From contig NZ_FPBE01000005.1 of assembly GCF_900116625.1 (NCBI RefSeq), positions 62,001 to 126,000 on the forward strand: a DNA stretch of 64,000 nt, written 5' to 3'. The translations under genes and the position numbers were made by a program. Origin of the DNA: Idiomarina abyssalis. GTDB lineage: Bacteria; Pseudomonadota; Gammaproteobacteria; Enterobacterales; Alteromonadaceae. Below, piece by piece: positions 1 through 9,866 of the stretch (its first letter is position 1; every line of letters begins with the position of its first letter). The notes under the pieces were generated by a model that saw only the letters and a list, made by a program, of their open reading frames with translations, did no database searches and had not been told where the DNA came from.

Positions 1-1
1 C

Positions 2-943
2 ACCGGCGGACGCCCGATGATCCCTGAAATTCCGGGCGCTGAACATGGTATCGACTCTGACGGCTTTTTCGCATTAACAGAGCAACCTAAAAAAGCGGCT
101 GTCGTTGGCGCTGGTTATATTGCCGTTGAAATTGCCGGTGTGTTCCACGCGTTAGGAACGGACACACACTTACTGGTACGTCGTGATAGACCACTGCGCA
201 CCTTCGATAAAGACATTACTGATGGTTTGCTGGAACGCATGAAGCAGGATGGTCCTGAACTTCATACAGAAACCACCGTTCGTGAAGTGATTAAGCAGGA
301 CGATGGTACCTTAACGTTGCACTTTGAAGGCGGCAAAACCATGGACGGCGTAGACTGTCTGGTGTGGGCTATAGGCCGCGTGCCGTCCACTGACAACATC
401 AACCTGGAATGCACCGGTGTTGAACTGGATAACGAAGGCTTCATTAATGTCGATAAATTCCAGAATACAAACGTACAGGGCATTTACGCTGTTGGCGATA
501 ACACCGGTGCAGCCGCGCTCACACCTGTTGCCATAAAAGCTGGACGCCTACTCGCAGAACGCTTATTTAACAACATGCCGAACGCACACATGGACTTTGA
601 AAACATTCCAACCGTTGTATTCAGCCATCCAACCATTGGCACTGTTGGTTTAAGCGAAGAAGACGCAAAACTGAAATTCGGTGAAGACAACATTACCGTG
701 TATAAGTCTTCGTTCGCGGCTATGTACAATGCCGTCACTCCGCACCGCGCCCTCAGCTACTTTAAGCTGGTTTGCCACGGTAAAGAGGAAAAAGTGGTTG
801 GCATTCACGGCATTGGCGAAGGCATGGATGAAATTTTACAAGGCTTCGCCGTTGCTCTGAAAATGGGGGCTACAAAGGCTGACTTAGACTCGACTGTAGC
901 TCTGCACCCGACCAGCGCTGAGGAGTTTGTCACGCTTCGCTAG
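2..943 (+). CDS. gorA: Glutathione reductase, C-terminal part (5' end outside window)
   Basis: FAD-dependent, NADPH-using disulfide reductase that regenerates reduced glutathione in the cytoplasm. The open frame runs in from the left edge at base 2 and reads [12 protein letters not shown] before the first ATG at 17, so the true start and the redox-active CxxxxC region lie outside the window. Visible parts are the NADPH Rossmann motif [11 protein letters not shown] followed by VRRDRPLR, whose arginines are typical for NADPH, the second FAD motif [10 protein letters not shown], and the dimer-interface C-terminus HPTSAEE with the catalytic histidine. The family is well defined. Dihydrolipoamide or mercuric reductase is unlikely because of the Gor-like HPTSAEE and NADPH motifs. 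Confidence 0.95.
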   Translation, partial: TGGRPMIPEIPGAEHGIDSDGFFALTEQPKKAAVVGAGYIAVEIAGVFHALGTDTHLLVRRDRPLRTFDKDITDGLLERMKQDGPELHTETTVREVIKQDDGTLTLHFEGGKTMDGVDCLVWAIGRVPSTDNINLECTGVELDNEGFINVDKFQNTNVQGIYAVGDNTGAAALTPVAIKAGRLLAERLFNNMPNAHMDFENIPTVVFSHPTIGTVGLSEEDAKLKFGEDNITVYKSSFAAMYNAVTPHRALSYFKLVCHGKEEKVVGIHGIGEGMDEILQGFAVALKMGATKADLDSTVALHPTSAEEFVTLR

Positions 944-970
944 TCTGCGACTCTAAGCCTTCTGAATGAA

Positions 971-1312
971 TCAGGGGGCTTTCCAACCGGCGGCTATTAT
1001 TGCCATACCGGTTAAAGTAAAAGCAGCACCCACAGCATCGTACATAGACAGCGACGCCCCTTCCACAGCCTTTAACCAGAGCAGTGCAGTAACCACATAC
1101 ACACCTCCATAAGCTGCATAAACGCGACCACTTTCCGCCGGATGCAAAGTAAGAAGCCAGGCAAACAGCGCCAAACTAATTGCCGCAGGTATCAATAACC
1201 ATGCGCTTCCATCTTTTTTCAACCACAGGTAAGGTAAGTAGCAGCCTATAATTTCAGCAATAGCGGTTATAAAAAACAGTCCGAGCGTTTTGGCTATTAA
1301 TAAAAGGGACAT
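971..1312 (-). CDS. YnfA/UPF0060 family small membrane protein
   Basis: An inner-membrane protein of 113 residues with four predicted hydrophobic segments. It matches the YnfA/UPF0060 family in length and in motifs such as [13 protein letters not shown] and [12 protein letters not shown]. The family resembles small multidrug-resistance transporters; its physiological substrate is not firmly established. I chose the ATG at 1312 over the in-frame TTG at 1318 because AAGG lies about 8 bases upstream of it. It converges with gorA, and only 27 bases separate the two genes. Confidence 0.9.
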   Translation of the reverse strand: MSLLLIAKTLGLFFITAIAEIIGCYLPYLWLKKDGSAWLLIPAAISLALFAWLLTLHPAESGRVYAAYGGVYVVTALLWLKAVEGASLSMYDAVGAAFTLTGMAIIAAGWKAP

Positions 1313-1346
1313 ATTCAAAACCTTAATTTAGCGGGAGAATGACATT

Positions 1347-1982
1347 ATGCAGTCTACTATAAGTGAGCTAACTCTTCGGGGCTCACTATTTTTGAGTTTT
1401 CTGTTAGCAACTATTGCCTCACCTTTAAGCTTCGCAGAGGACAAGAATAGACTGCAACAGTCATGCACCTATAACGAAAAAGCAATGATGGAACTGTCTC
1501 CTCGCGAGTTTGATCAGAACTTTGAAAACGGTTGGCGAGTAGTTGCTAAAAATAATGACTGCCTTGAAGTCGCAGCCAATCTCATCCGTACCTACTATAC
1601 AACCAATGAAGTTTCTGCTGGCGCTAAGAGAACCTTTGTTTGGCACGAAGGGCAACTTCGAGCGGAAATAGGGCAATACCGCCAAGCTATTCAACTTATG
1701 GAACAAGCTGAGAAACCAGTACAAAGGGATATTTCAGGCTGGAATCATTATGTCGCCGCGACCATTGCTTTTTTGCAGTCAGACATGGAAAAACTAAGAA
1801 TACACCGAGAAAAACTCGCTGCGGTTCCGAAGCCGGAAAACTTTAATCCGAAAGACGCTGACGGAAACCCTATCGAAATAGACTGGCCACTTAACTTAAA
1901 TATTGTGGATAAGTTTATCAGTTGTTTCGGCCAGACTTATGCTGAAGTTTACAGTGGATGCACACAAGAGAAACAACCTTAA
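1347..1982 (+). CDS. Secreted hypothetical protein
   Basis: A protein of 211 residues that I do not recognise. It begins with an N-terminal signal peptide: a hydrophobic core around residues 12-29 and a likely cleavage after SFA. The mature part is mainly helical and mildly TPR-like (ENGWRVVAKNNDCLEVAANLIRTYY, split as two helices, then EIGQYRQAIQLMEQAEKP). Four cysteines in the exported part (CTY, NDC, SCFG, SGC) could form disulfides in the periplasm. It diverges from the YnfA-like gene with a 34-base gap and has no operon partner downstream. Function unknown. Confidence 0.75.
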   Translation: MQSTISELTLRGSLFLSFLLATIASPLSFAEDKNRLQQSCTYNEKAMMELSPREFDQNFENGWRVVAKNNDCLEVAANLIRTYYTTNEVSAGAKRTFVWHEGQLRAEIGQYRQAIQLMEQAEKPVQRDISGWNHYVAATIAFLQSDMEKLRIHREKLAAVPKPENFNPKDADGNPIEIDWPLNLNIVDKFISCFGQTYAEVYSGCTQEKQP

Positions 1983-2037
1983 ACGAAAAGCTTTATGCAT
2001 TATTTACTGCAGTACCAGATCTCTGATGACTATCTGG

Positions 2038-2060
2038 AAAAAAGAGCGGCTAAGCCGCTC
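2038..2060 (-). terminator. Intrinsic terminator of the AHSA1-like gene
   Basis: A perfect 7-bp stem (GAGCGGC/GCCGCTC) with a 3-base loop lies just beyond the stop of the leftward AHSA1-like gene. On the minus strand it is followed by six T residues, the classical intrinsic terminator layout. It lacks a T-run on the plus strand. Confidence 0.85.
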
Positions 2061-2065
2061 AACAT

Positions 2066-2515
2066 CTACATATCATCCGGAATATCGGGTTCTACAAGCT
2101 GTGCTAATTGGCTTAATGTCTCCTGCCAGCCTAGATAGCAAGCTTCACTGGGAATTACGCTCGGAATACCCTCCTGAACAACGTTTAAGTCTGTCCCGCA
2201 TGACACACTGTTAAGTTCAACCGTGGTTATCATAGTGCCTGACAGATCCGGGGCATCAAACTTATCGGTATAGCGCAGCTTTTTATTCGGCACTAACTCG
2301 AGATACTCACCACCAAACGCATGGCTACTCCCCGTAGAAAAGTTCGTAAATGACATTTTGTAAGTGCCACCAACACGAGCGTCTAGTCTCTCAATATTTG
2401 CCGTGAAGCCGTGTGGTGGTAGCCATTTGGCCAGAGCATCAGAATTTAAAAACGCTTTATAAATGCGCTCCGCCGGTGCCTTAATAACTCGATGTAAGCG
2501 AATCGTATTCGACAT
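2066..2515 (-). CDS. SRPBCC / AHSA1-like protein
   Basis: A 149-residue cytoplasmic protein of the START/Bet v1-like superfamily (activator of Hsp90 ATPase homologue 1-like, AHSA1). The opening RVIKAPAERIYKAFLNSDALAKWLPP and the later GGTYKMSF and GGEYLELVPNKKLRYTD blocks are characteristic of the family; these proteins bind hydrophobic ligands in a helix-grip cavity. The start is supported by GGAGGAAAG a few bases upstream of the ATG. It is monocistronic, with its own terminator. Ligand unknown. Confidence 0.85.
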   Translation of the reverse strand: MSNTIRLHRVIKAPAERIYKAFLNSDALAKWLPPHGFTANIERLDARVGGTYKMSFTNFSTGSSHAFGGEYLELVPNKKLRYTDKFDAPDLSGTMITTVELNSVSCGTDLNVVQEGIPSVIPSEACYLGWQETLSQLAQLVEPDIPDDM

Positions 2516-2716
2516 AGCTTTCCTCCATTAAATAAATGAGTAGATGGCTTCAACTAATCGAATAGGTGATTTGAATTTCGACAGAAAATTCCAAATTAAC
2601 CGTTTTACTCTCACAATCTGTTACAAATTAGTCAACAAATAATTAACAGGGCCGCTTCAATTACACCATTACTCCTAGGTATGATGTGGCTATAACTTGT
2701 TAAAGGAAAATATTGT

Positions 2717-5590
2717 ATGAAAAAGTTACTACTCGCAACCGCTATTAGCTCCGCCTTATTAGCCGCAGGCTGCAGTCAACCAGCGACCGAAACCAGCACA
2801 CAGCAAAGTGCTATTGCCGGGGAAGTTATTAAAAGCCCAAACGATCAGCGTGAGTATCGTGTATTAACTCTGGATAACAATATTGAAATTATGTTGGTGT
2901 CTGATCCTAATACGGATAAGTCTGCCGCATCGTTAAGTGTTGGTGTCGGCTTACTGCAGGACCCTGAAACACAACAGGGCATGGCGCACTATCTGGAGCA
3001 TATGCTGTTCCTGGGCACCGAGAAATACCCGGACACTAATGGCTACAGCGAATTTATGAGTAATAACGGTGGTAGTCAGAATGCTTACACCTGGCTGGAT
3101 ATCACCAACTACATGTTTAAAGTCAATAACGATGCCTACAATGAGGGCCTGGATCGCTTCTCGGACTTTTTCAAAGCTCCTAAGTTGTATCCAGAGTATG
3201 TCGACAAAGAACGTAATGCAGTTAATGCCGAGTGGTCTATGCGCCGTGAGATGGACTTTTTTGGTCAGTTCAAACTGGGCCGACTGCTTTTGGGCAAACA
3301 CCCGTCTAACCGCTTCCTTATCGGTAATCTGGACAGCTTAAGCGACAAAGAAGGCAGCGAGCTTCATCAGGAAACTGTGGATTTTTATAACCGTTTTTAT
3401 TCTTCTAATATCATGAAAGTTGCCATGATAAGCAACCGTTCGTTAGAAGAAATGGAAGAGCTGGCTCGCAAGCATTTTGCCAGCATTGAAGATGACGGTA
3501 TTGAAGAGCCTGAGGTTACTGCCCAAATTAACTTCGACGATGTGGGCAAAAAACGCATTCACTATGTGCCGAATGAAGATGTTAAACAGCTGAAGCTTGA
3601 GTTCATTATTAACGACAACCAGGACCAGTTCGCGGTTAAACCAAACCGCTATGTCAGCTATTTGCTTGGCTCTGAAATGCCGGGCACACCAGCACAGCAA
3701 CTGAAAGACGCCGGTCTTATTGCCAATTTGAACGCATCGGCACAGCCTACTTTCTACGGCAACTACGGCGTTCTGGCAATTGACGTTGAGCTAACCAATG
3801 CCGGTATGAAGCAGCGTGAAGAAATTGTTGCTCTCATTATGAAGTACATTGATAAAGTTCGTGCTGAAGGCGTTGATGAGAAGTACTTTAACGAAATTAA
3901 AACCAGCCTGAGCAATCGCTTCCGTTTCTTAGAAAAAGGTGACGAATTCAGTTACGTTTCTAACCTGGCTGAAGCCATGCAAAATTTCCCGGCTGAATAC
4001 GCTATCAGTGCACCTTACGAGTATCAGGAGTTTGACCCCGAAGCCATACGCTCTGTTTTGTCTCAGCTAACTCCGGAGCATTTGCGTGTTTGGTATATCA
4101 GCCAGGATGAACCGCACGACAGTCAGCTCGACTTTTACGAAGGTAAATACAAAGTTGTCGATATACCGCAAGAGGAAATCGCAAGCTGGGACCAAGAGCC
4201 AAAAATGGCGATTAATCTGCCTAAGGTGAATACACTTTTACCTGAAAACTTTGCCATTAAACAAAATGACGCTTTTGATAAACCCCAGGTGGTTATTGAA
4301 GAAGACGGCATTCAGGTGTGGCAATACCCAAGTCAGTTATATAACGACCAGCCACGTGGCGTGTTCAACATTCAAATTAATAATTCCGCCCCGCTTGAAA
4401 GTGCAAAAGCGAATGTTTTAACCGCTCTATGGCGCGACTTATACAATATGAATGTTAGCGCGCTTGATACCGAAGCAAATATTGCCGGTATGAACCTAAA
4501 CCTTAGCGACAGCACCGGTCTGACGCTGACGGTATCGGGTTTCACCGATAAACAGCCTCAGCTACTTGAGCGAGCTATTGATAACTTAAGCTTTACGGTT
4601 GAGCAGCAAGCCTTTAAGCAAGCAGTTGACCGTTATATAAGAGAACTTAACAACAAAGGTCAGCAATTCCCTATTTACCAAAGCTTCGATGCATACGGGC
4701 AGCTGATCCGCGAGGGCGGGTTTAATCAGGACGAGTTAGTTGAAACAGCAGGTTCTGTAAGTGCAGAAGACTTATCGAACTACATGAATACCATGCTGAG
4801 TAATAATGCTATTCGCATTTTCGCTTTTGGTAACTACGACGAAGCAGGGCTTAATGAGTCGGTTAAACGCATCAAGGACAGCTTACCGAAGAATCGGGAA
4901 GTAAAAGACTTTGAGCAGGCTCAGTTCTGGGAACCTCAACCAGAGCAATCTATTGTGCTGCGCCGTGACTTAGAAGTTGCTGATGTTGCACTGGTTGATG
5001 CACACATTCATCCACAGCCCGGTTTTGAGTCGTTAGCTGCCGGTACGGTATTACAAAGTCACTTCCGTACCGTTGCTTTTGATACGCTGCGTACAGAAGA
5101 ACAGTTAGCCTACGCAGTTGGCGCCTTTGCCCCAAGCTTAGACCAGTACGCTGGCTTTGGGTTATACATCCAAACTCCGGTGAAAAATGTTGCCGATATG
5201 CAGGAACGCTTTGACAGCTTCAAGCAAGAATACTGGGAAGACTTGCAGGGTATGACTGAGGAAGAGTTCAATCAACTTAAGCAAAGCACGCTCATTACCT
5301 TGAACGAGACACCAAAGAACCTTAACGAGGAGGTGTCTCCGCTTCTGGCCGATTTGAGACTGCAACGCTTTGAGTTTGATAGCAAAGAGCAACTGATTAA
5401 GGCTGTTGAGGGTGTCACATTGGAAAACGCAAAAGCCTTCTATCAGGAAACTCTGTTAAACCCGGATGCTGCTCGTATTTCGGTACAACTACGAGGCACT
5501 AAATTTGCTGATGAACCATACGCAGATTTACCGAATCAAACGGTAATTTCTGATCTGGCGGAATTCCAGCAGGAGATGAAAAAGCAGTAA
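2717..5590 (+). CDS. M16 family zinc metallopeptidase lipoprotein (pitrilysin/insulinase type)
   Basis: A 957-residue protease of the pitrilysin/insulysin family. A lipoprotein signal ends in LAAGC with the lipidated Cys at residue 19, so it is membrane-anchored on the periplasmic side or in the outer membrane. The inverted zinc motif HYLEH sits at residues 91-95, and the third ligand Glu172 falls exactly 76 residues after it, as in active M16A enzymes. The rest consists of the further M16 modules, including the inactive C-terminal half with the RTEEQLAYAVG block. It probably degrades peptides in the periplasm. E. coli PtrA is the obvious relative, but that protein is soluble and not a lipoprotein, so I do not assign the symbol. 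The next gene begins 20 bases downstream and may be co-transcribed. Confidence 0.93.
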   Translation: MKKLLLATAISSALLAAGCSQPATETSTQQSAIAGEVIKSPNDQREYRVLTLDNNIEIMLVSDPNTDKSAASLSVGVGLLQDPETQQGMAHYLEHMLFLGTEKYPDTNGYSEFMSNNGGSQNAYTWLDITNYMFKVNNDAYNEGLDRFSDFFKAPKLYPEYVDKERNAVNAEWSMRREMDFFGQFKLGRLLLGKHPSNRFLIGNLDSLSDKEGSELHQETVDFYNRFYSSNIMKVAMISNRSLEEMEELARKHFASIEDDGIEEPEVTAQINFDDVGKKRIHYVPNEDVKQLKLEFIINDNQDQFAVKPNRYVSYLLGSEMPGTPAQQLKDAGLIANLNASAQPTFYGNYGVLAIDVELTNAGMKQREEIVALIMKYIDKVRAEGVDEKYFNEIKTSLSNRFRFLEKGDEFSYVSNLAEAMQNFPAEYAISAPYEYQEFDPEAIRSVLSQLTPEHLRVWYISQDEPHDSQLDFYEGKYKVVDIPQEEIASWDQEPKMAINLPKVNTLLPENFAIKQNDAFDKPQVVIEEDGIQVWQYPSQLYNDQPRGVFNIQINNSAPLESAKANVLTALWRDLYNMNVSALDTEANIAGMNLNLSDSTGLTLTVSGFTDKQPQLLERAIDNLSFTVEQQAFKQAVDRYIRELNNKGQQFPIYQSFDAYGQLIREGGFNQDELVETAGSVSAEDLSNYMNTMLSNNAIRIFAFGNYDEAGLNESVKRIKDSLPKNREVKDFEQAQFWEPQPEQSIVLRRDLEVADVALVDAHIHPQPGFESLAAGTVLQSHFRTVAFDTLRTEEQLAYAVGAFAPSLDQYAGFGLYIQTPVKNVADMQERFDSFKQEYWEDLQGMTEEEFNQLKQSTLITLNETPKNLNEEVSPLLADLRLQRFEFDSKEQLIKAVEGVTLENAKAFYQETLLNPDAARISVQLRGTKFADEPYADLPNQTVISDLAEFQQEMKKQ

Positions 5591-5610
5591 TTAACCAATG
5601 AGGCAATAAA

Positions 5611-6012
5611 ATGAAGACCTTTATTAAGTGGTTTATTTACTCAACTATTATGGTGGCAGCTTTCTGCCACCATGCTTTACAAGCTGAAGAGTATCAGGAG
5701 GAACTGGAAGGCGTATGGCGCGGAGAGCTTGTCCTTCAAGAAGGTGTTAGCATTACGCTTGGTATTAATGTCGATAACGGCCAGCTAACTCTCGATAGCC
5801 CGAATCAGGGCATGTTTGACCACCAACCCACGAAGTTTTCAGTTAAGGATAATAAGATAGAGTTCACCGATACAAGCCTAAGTGCCAGTTATCAGGGTGC
5901 TCTGAATGATGGTCAGTTAGAGGGCACATTCACACAGGGTAAAGAACGCAGTATTACCATGCATAAGCTAACTCAGGAAGACAAAGCCCGCCTTACCTAC
6001 GAAGCAACCTAA
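5611..6012 (+). CDS. N-terminal fragment of a split serine hydrolase (signal peptide plus first repeat)
   Basis: A 133-residue product with a signal peptide (residues 1-25, ending ALQA) and one small beta-rich domain that begins at Trp36 (WRGEL) and contains TLDSPNQ and EGTFTQGKE. The frame stops at a TAA at 6010-6012, then continues in the same frame, with no other stop, into the serine hydrolase gene. The next stretch (KGDLPV, TLDSPAQ, EGTFKQGQE) is a second copy of the same domain, and the TAA occupies the position equivalent to Trp36. This is probably the 5' half of a former 538-residue secreted protein. A small separate periplasmic protein could still be made. Confidence 0.7.
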   Translation: MKTFIKWFIYSTIMVAAFCHHALQAEEYQEELEGVWRGELVLQEGVSITLGINVDNGQLTLDSPNQGMFDHQPTKFSVKDNKIEFTDTSLSASYQGALNDGQLEGTFTQGKERSITMHKLTQEDKARLTYEAT

Positions 6013-6021
6013 AAAGGTGAC

Positions 6022-7227
6022 TTGCCCGTCAGTGAAAACTCGAGTTTACCCTTACAAGTGAATATTGCCGTTGTGCACGACGGGTATATTGCGACTTTAG
6101 ACAGTCCGGCTCAGCAAAGCTTTGGTATACCTTTGACTGACGTTCATATTGATAACAACACACTCAGCTTTAAGTCGCCGATGATTCAGGCGAGCTTTAA
6201 CGGGAAAAAGACAACAGAAGGCTACGAAGGAACTTTCAAACAGGGGCAGGAATTTCCTCTCACCTTCAAAAAAGCCGGTTCGGATGAGAAACAGGCCAGC
6301 ACCCCGACACCCGAGTTGGGCGAGCACGGTGCAGCGGTTGCCATCATTGACCAAGATGAAATCAAAACGCAGTTTTATGGCGAGCATGACCATAATACAC
6401 AATACGAAATTGGCTCGGTCACAAAAACCATGGTGGCTTATTTACTGGCCCATGCAGTAGTTAATGAGTCTACAACCCTTGATACCCCGGTCAACGAGTT
6501 TTGGCCGCAAGCACCCGATACAGTGACTCTGGGACAGCTTGCCACACACCACAGTGGGCTGCCCCGCCTTCCTGAAAACTTATTAAGCAAGGCCGACCAG
6601 ACAGACCCTTACGCTCATTATGGTCAGTCAGAATTGGAAAGTGCCTTGGCTGAGATAGAGCCCGGTGCCAACAATTACGAATATTCCAACTTCGGGTATG
6701 GCTTACTTGCAGAGTCGCTCGCTAAGAGTGCAGAAAAAGCTTTTCCTGAGCTGTTAAATGACGTTGTGTTTGAACCTTTCAGTATGCCGGATACTTATGT
6801 GGCAACCCGTAAAGAAAATACTTCAGGCTCCCTGTCAAAAGGACATAATGTTCTGGGTGACGTAGTACCTCACTGGCATTTTCAGTCTCTGGCCGGCGCC
6901 GGAGCAGTTGTTTCTACACTGAGTGATATGGCCAACTACACCAAAGCACTCATGCGAAAAAGCGCAGAAGACGATGCCACTGTCGAGCAATTACTTGCCC
7001 CTCAGAAAACCATTGAAGGCTGCTGCCAGCAGGCTTTAGGCTGGCTTATTAGCGAAGACAAAAACGGTAAAGCTTACGCCTGGCACAACGGGCAAACAGC
7101 CGGGTTCAGCAGTTTTGTTGGCTTTTACCTCGATGGCTCAAGGGCTGTCGTTATGCTAAACGCACAATCGATACCGGTAAATGATGAAGCCATTAAACGA
7201 CTGACCCAGAATGCAGGAAGCCAATAA
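6022..7227 (+). CDS. Serine hydrolase (beta-lactamase / class C PBP family), 3' part of a split gene
   Basis: Reads 401 residues from a TTG at 6022. The first 85 or so form a beta-rich repeat domain; the rest is a class C beta-lactamase-like hydrolase with intact catalytic motifs: SVTK (Ser132, Lys135), YSN (221-223) and HNG in the C-terminal part. It lies in the same frame as the preceding ORF, separated only by one TAA, and has no signal peptide of its own. The enzyme can therefore reach the periplasm only by stop read-through or from an unbroken allele. AAAAGG just upstream of the TTG could permit re-initiation of a cytoplasmic form. The catalytic motifs have not decayed, which suggests a recent break. 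Substrate unknown: D-peptidase, esterase or amidase are all possible. Confidence 0.8.
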   Translation: MPVSENSSLPLQVNIAVVHDGYIATLDSPAQQSFGIPLTDVHIDNNTLSFKSPMIQASFNGKKTTEGYEGTFKQGQEFPLTFKKAGSDEKQASTPTPELGEHGAAVAIIDQDEIKTQFYGEHDHNTQYEIGSVTKTMVAYLLAHAVVNESTTLDTPVNEFWPQAPDTVTLGQLATHHSGLPRLPENLLSKADQTDPYAHYGQSELESALAEIEPGANNYEYSNFGYGLLAESLAKSAEKAFPELLNDVVFEPFSMPDTYVATRKENTSGSLSKGHNVLGDVVPHWHFQSLAGAGAVVSTLSDMANYTKALMRKSAEDDATVEQLLAPQKTIEGCCQQALGWLISEDKNGKAYAWHNGQTAGFSSFVGFYLDGSRAVVMLNAQSIPVNDEAIKRLTQNAGSQ

Positions 7228-7229
7228 AT

Positions 7230-8582
7230 TCAGACCACACCTTGCTCTATCATGGCGTCAGCAACTTTACGGAAACCCGCAATGTTTGCACCAAGAACCA
7301 AGTTAGACGGATGCCCGAAATCTTCTGCAGTGCGTTTTGCATCCTGATAGATATTCCGCATAATGTCTTTGAGCTTTTCGTCCACTTCTTCAAAGTCCCA
7401 GCGCAGCATACTGGCATTTTGCACCATTTCTAACTGACTTGTTGCAACACCGCCGGCATTAGCAGCTTTCCCGGGGCCGTATGCGGCACCACTTTCAATA
7501 AAGAGATCAACGGCGGCCTGAGTTGAAGGCATGTTCGCGCCTTCTACAATGCATTTACAGCCATTTTCCAAAAGTGACTGAGCGTCTTTTTCGGTCAGCT
7601 CGTTCTGAGTTGCACAAGGGAAAGCTAAGTCGGCTTGGTAACGCCAAACCGTATGACCGTCTTTAGGGTAATCGTCCCGAGGCGTATATTCCGCGTTATT
7701 ATGAGTTTCAAGGTACTCTTCCAGCCTCCCCTTTTGTTCCTCTTTAATGCGCTTAACCAGGTCAAGATCAATACCTTGCTCATGATAAATTGTACCGCTG
7801 GAATCACTGCAGCTTACGGGCTTGGCTCCTAAGTCATACAGCTTTTCCATAGCGTATATAGCAACGTTGCCAGAGCCAGAAATTAAACAGCGCTTACCTT
7901 CCAGCGAGTCGCCTTTGTCATCCATCATGCACTGCGCAAAATAAACTGCACCGTATCCGGTGGCTTCTTTACGGGCATGTGAACCGCCCCATAGCAGACT
8001 TTTACCTGTAAGCACGCCGTCAAAGCGGTTTGCCAAACGCTTATACTGACCAAATAAGTAACCAATTTCGCGCGAGCCCACGCCAATATCCCCGGCAGGC
8101 ACATCCGTATTGGGCCCAATATGACGGTAAAGCTCGCTCATGAAAGACTGGCAAAACCGCATAATTTCAGCGTCGGACTTTCCTTTCGGGTTAAAGTTGG
8201 CACCACCTTTACCGCCACCAATGGGTAGCCCGGTTAATGCGTTCTTAAAAATTTGCTCAAACCCAAGGAATTTAATAATGCCGGCATTGACGCTTGGGTG
8301 AAAACGTAAACCACCTTTGTAGGGGCCTAGCGCCGAGTTAAACTCAATTCGATAGCCTTTATTCACCTGAATATTGCCGTCATCATCCATCCAGGGAACC
8401 CGAAACATAATCTGCCGTTCAGGTTCAACCAAGCGTTCAATAATAGAATGCTCACGATATTTAGGCCGCTCTTCCAGAAGCGGTTCTATCGACTCCAGCA
8501 CATCTTCTACCGCCTGGTAGAACTCAACTTGAGCGGGGCTCGTTTGTTTTAATTTTTCAATGGTTTCTTTTATGTAGCTCAT
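7230..8582 (-). CDS. gdhA: NADP-specific glutamate dehydrogenase
   Basis: A 450-residue hexameric-type glutamate dehydrogenase that aminates 2-oxoglutarate with ammonium and NADPH in the cytoplasm. Visible are the substrate-lysine region GGGKGGANFNPKGKSD, the glutamate-binding FRVPWMDDDG start, the N-glycine of the Rossmann fold (SGSGNVAIYA) and the C-terminal NAGGVATSQLEM. Length and motifs match E. coli GdhA. AGGTAGG precedes the ATG. It is downstream of a diguanylate cyclase gene with an 81-base gap and probably has its own promoter. Confidence 0.96.
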   Translation of the reverse strand: MSYIKETIEKLKQTSPAQVEFYQAVEDVLESIEPLLEERPKYREHSIIERLVEPERQIMFRVPWMDDDGNIQVNKGYRIEFNSALGPYKGGLRFHPSVNAGIIKFLGFEQIFKNALTGLPIGGGKGGANFNPKGKSDAEIMRFCQSFMSELYRHIGPNTDVPAGDIGVGSREIGYLFGQYKRLANRFDGVLTGKSLLWGGSHARKEATGYGAVYFAQCMMDDKGDSLEGKRCLISGSGNVAIYAMEKLYDLGAKPVSCSDSSGTIYHEQGIDLDLVKRIKEEQKGRLEEYLETHNNAEYTPRDDYPKDGHTVWRYQADLAFPCATQNELTEKDAQSLLENGCKCIVEGANMPSTQAAVDLFIESGAAYGPGKAANAGGVATSQLEMVQNASMLRWDFEEVDEKLKDIMRNIYQDAKRTAEDFGHPSNLVLGANIAGFRKVADAMIEQGVV

Positions 8583-8663
8583 TGACCTACCTGTTATTGT
8601 GTACAGCGCATGATTTACGATTTGTACCTACTAATAACGTATACCAGTGAGTTTAGATCGCCA

Positions 8664-9866
8664 CTATTTTAAGACAACCCGGTTACGCCCCGCTTTTTTA
8701 GCAGAATACAGGTTCTCATCGGCGCGCTTTAAAATACTATCCGGTGTATCTCCGGGTTCTTTTAAAGTGGCTCCTAAACTGATCGTTATTTTTACGGTTT
8801 TTGCAGCATCTTTTTTTCCGCGAGCGTCCTTACCTTTGCGTTTACTGTCAGGTCGCGAGGGTTCCCGTAATTTAAGCGGATAATTCGCCACTTTGCTGCG
8901 CACACTTTCTAATGTACTTTTCAATTTGTCCGGGTCGCTGTGAGAAAAAACCAGAGTGAACTCTTCGCCACCATAACGATACGCTTTAAAACCCCGATGA
9001 TCTTTCAAAATACTGCCAAGCAACCTTAATACCTGATCACCAACCTCATGCCCGTAACGATCATTAAACTTCTTAAAGTAATCGACATCGAGCATGCACA
9101 CCGCACTGCGCCTGCGTAAATGCTGCAATTGACTGACCAGTGCTCTGCGTTGCGGTAATCCAGTCAACTCGTCAATGTAAGCCAACTTCAACATCTGATC
9201 GGCCAATGCCGATAGTAGGCCAATTACCGCCGCGACCGAGGCCCAGGTTGACGCATCCCGATGGTCAACAACCAGCAGAAAAACCATCAGTGCCAGCCAT
9301 GAAGCCCACTGGCTCCAGGCAAAGGACGATGAGCCTTTATACAATAGGAAAGTTGCCCAACTTCCTCCCATTGCAACAATCCAAAGAAGCAAACCAACAG
9401 CAAGTCCAGTGTCTTCCCAGTCAGGCAGAGTCAGCAGTTCAACTGGGCTCAGGGTTGCAACTGAGTTAGCAACCGGCCCCAAAAGCAAAGCTAAGGGTAA
9501 AATTCCCACAACAATAAATAGAAGAACACCCTTTAGCGTCAGTAAGGTTGGCTGTTTTATAAAGGCTAATAACAGGGCACTGACCGATAACCAAACAGGA
9601 AACGCCTGATACAGTTGTGACACTTCTTTTTGCGCCAGTGGTTGCTGCAACCCCAGTTGAATCGTTGCATAACTACCTCCAACCCAGGCGCACCAATAAA
9701 ACCAGTGCCATTGCCGGAAAAAGGCGGCCAGTAAAAACACAATACCCAGGCCCGCAGAAACGGCACCCGGCACCGGCAGCTGAATTTGCGTCAACCATTC
9801 AGGATAAAGCCAGGCAACCAAGGCCCAGAGAATTGCCGGTAATGCTGCAATAAATCCCAAATTCAA
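8664..9866 (-). CDS. Membrane diguanylate cyclase (GGDEF)
   Basis: A 400-residue protein. Residues 1-225 hold about seven hydrophobic helices, a membrane sensor I cannot assign to a named family. They are followed by a GGDEF domain with the active-site GGEEF at 299-303. No RxxD inhibitory site precedes it, so product inhibition through the I-site is unlikely. A basic insertion rich in Lys and Arg (around [19 protein letters not shown]) interrupts the domain before ITISLGA. It should make cyclic-di-GMP at the inner membrane. The start overlaps the stop of the upstream YaiI gene by 4 bases, so the two are translationally coupled. Confidence 0.9.
   Translation of the reverse strand: MNLGFIAALPAILWALVAWLYPEWLTQIQLPVPGAVSAGLGIVFLLAAFFRQWHWFYWCAWVGGSYATIQLGLQQPLAQKEVSQLYQAFPVWLSVSALLLAFIKQPTLLTLKGVLLFIVVGILPLALLLGPVANSVATLSPVELLTLPDWEDTGLAVGLLLWIVAMGGSWATFLLYKGSSSFAWSQWASWLALMVFLLVVDHRDASTWASVAAVIGLLSALADQMLKLAYIDELTGLPQRRALVSQLQHLRRRSAVCMLDVDYFKKFNDRYGHEVGDQVLRLLGSILKDHRGFKAYRYGGEEFTLVFSHSDPDKLKSTLESVRSKVANYPLKLREPSRPDSKRKGKDARGKKDAAKTVKITISLGATLKEPGDTPDSILKRADENLYSAKKAGRNRVVLK

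Noticed and set aside
8583-8663. A shared operon of the diguanylate cyclase and gdhA
   Set aside because: The 81-base gap and unrelated functions make separate transcription more likely, though read-through cannot be excluded.
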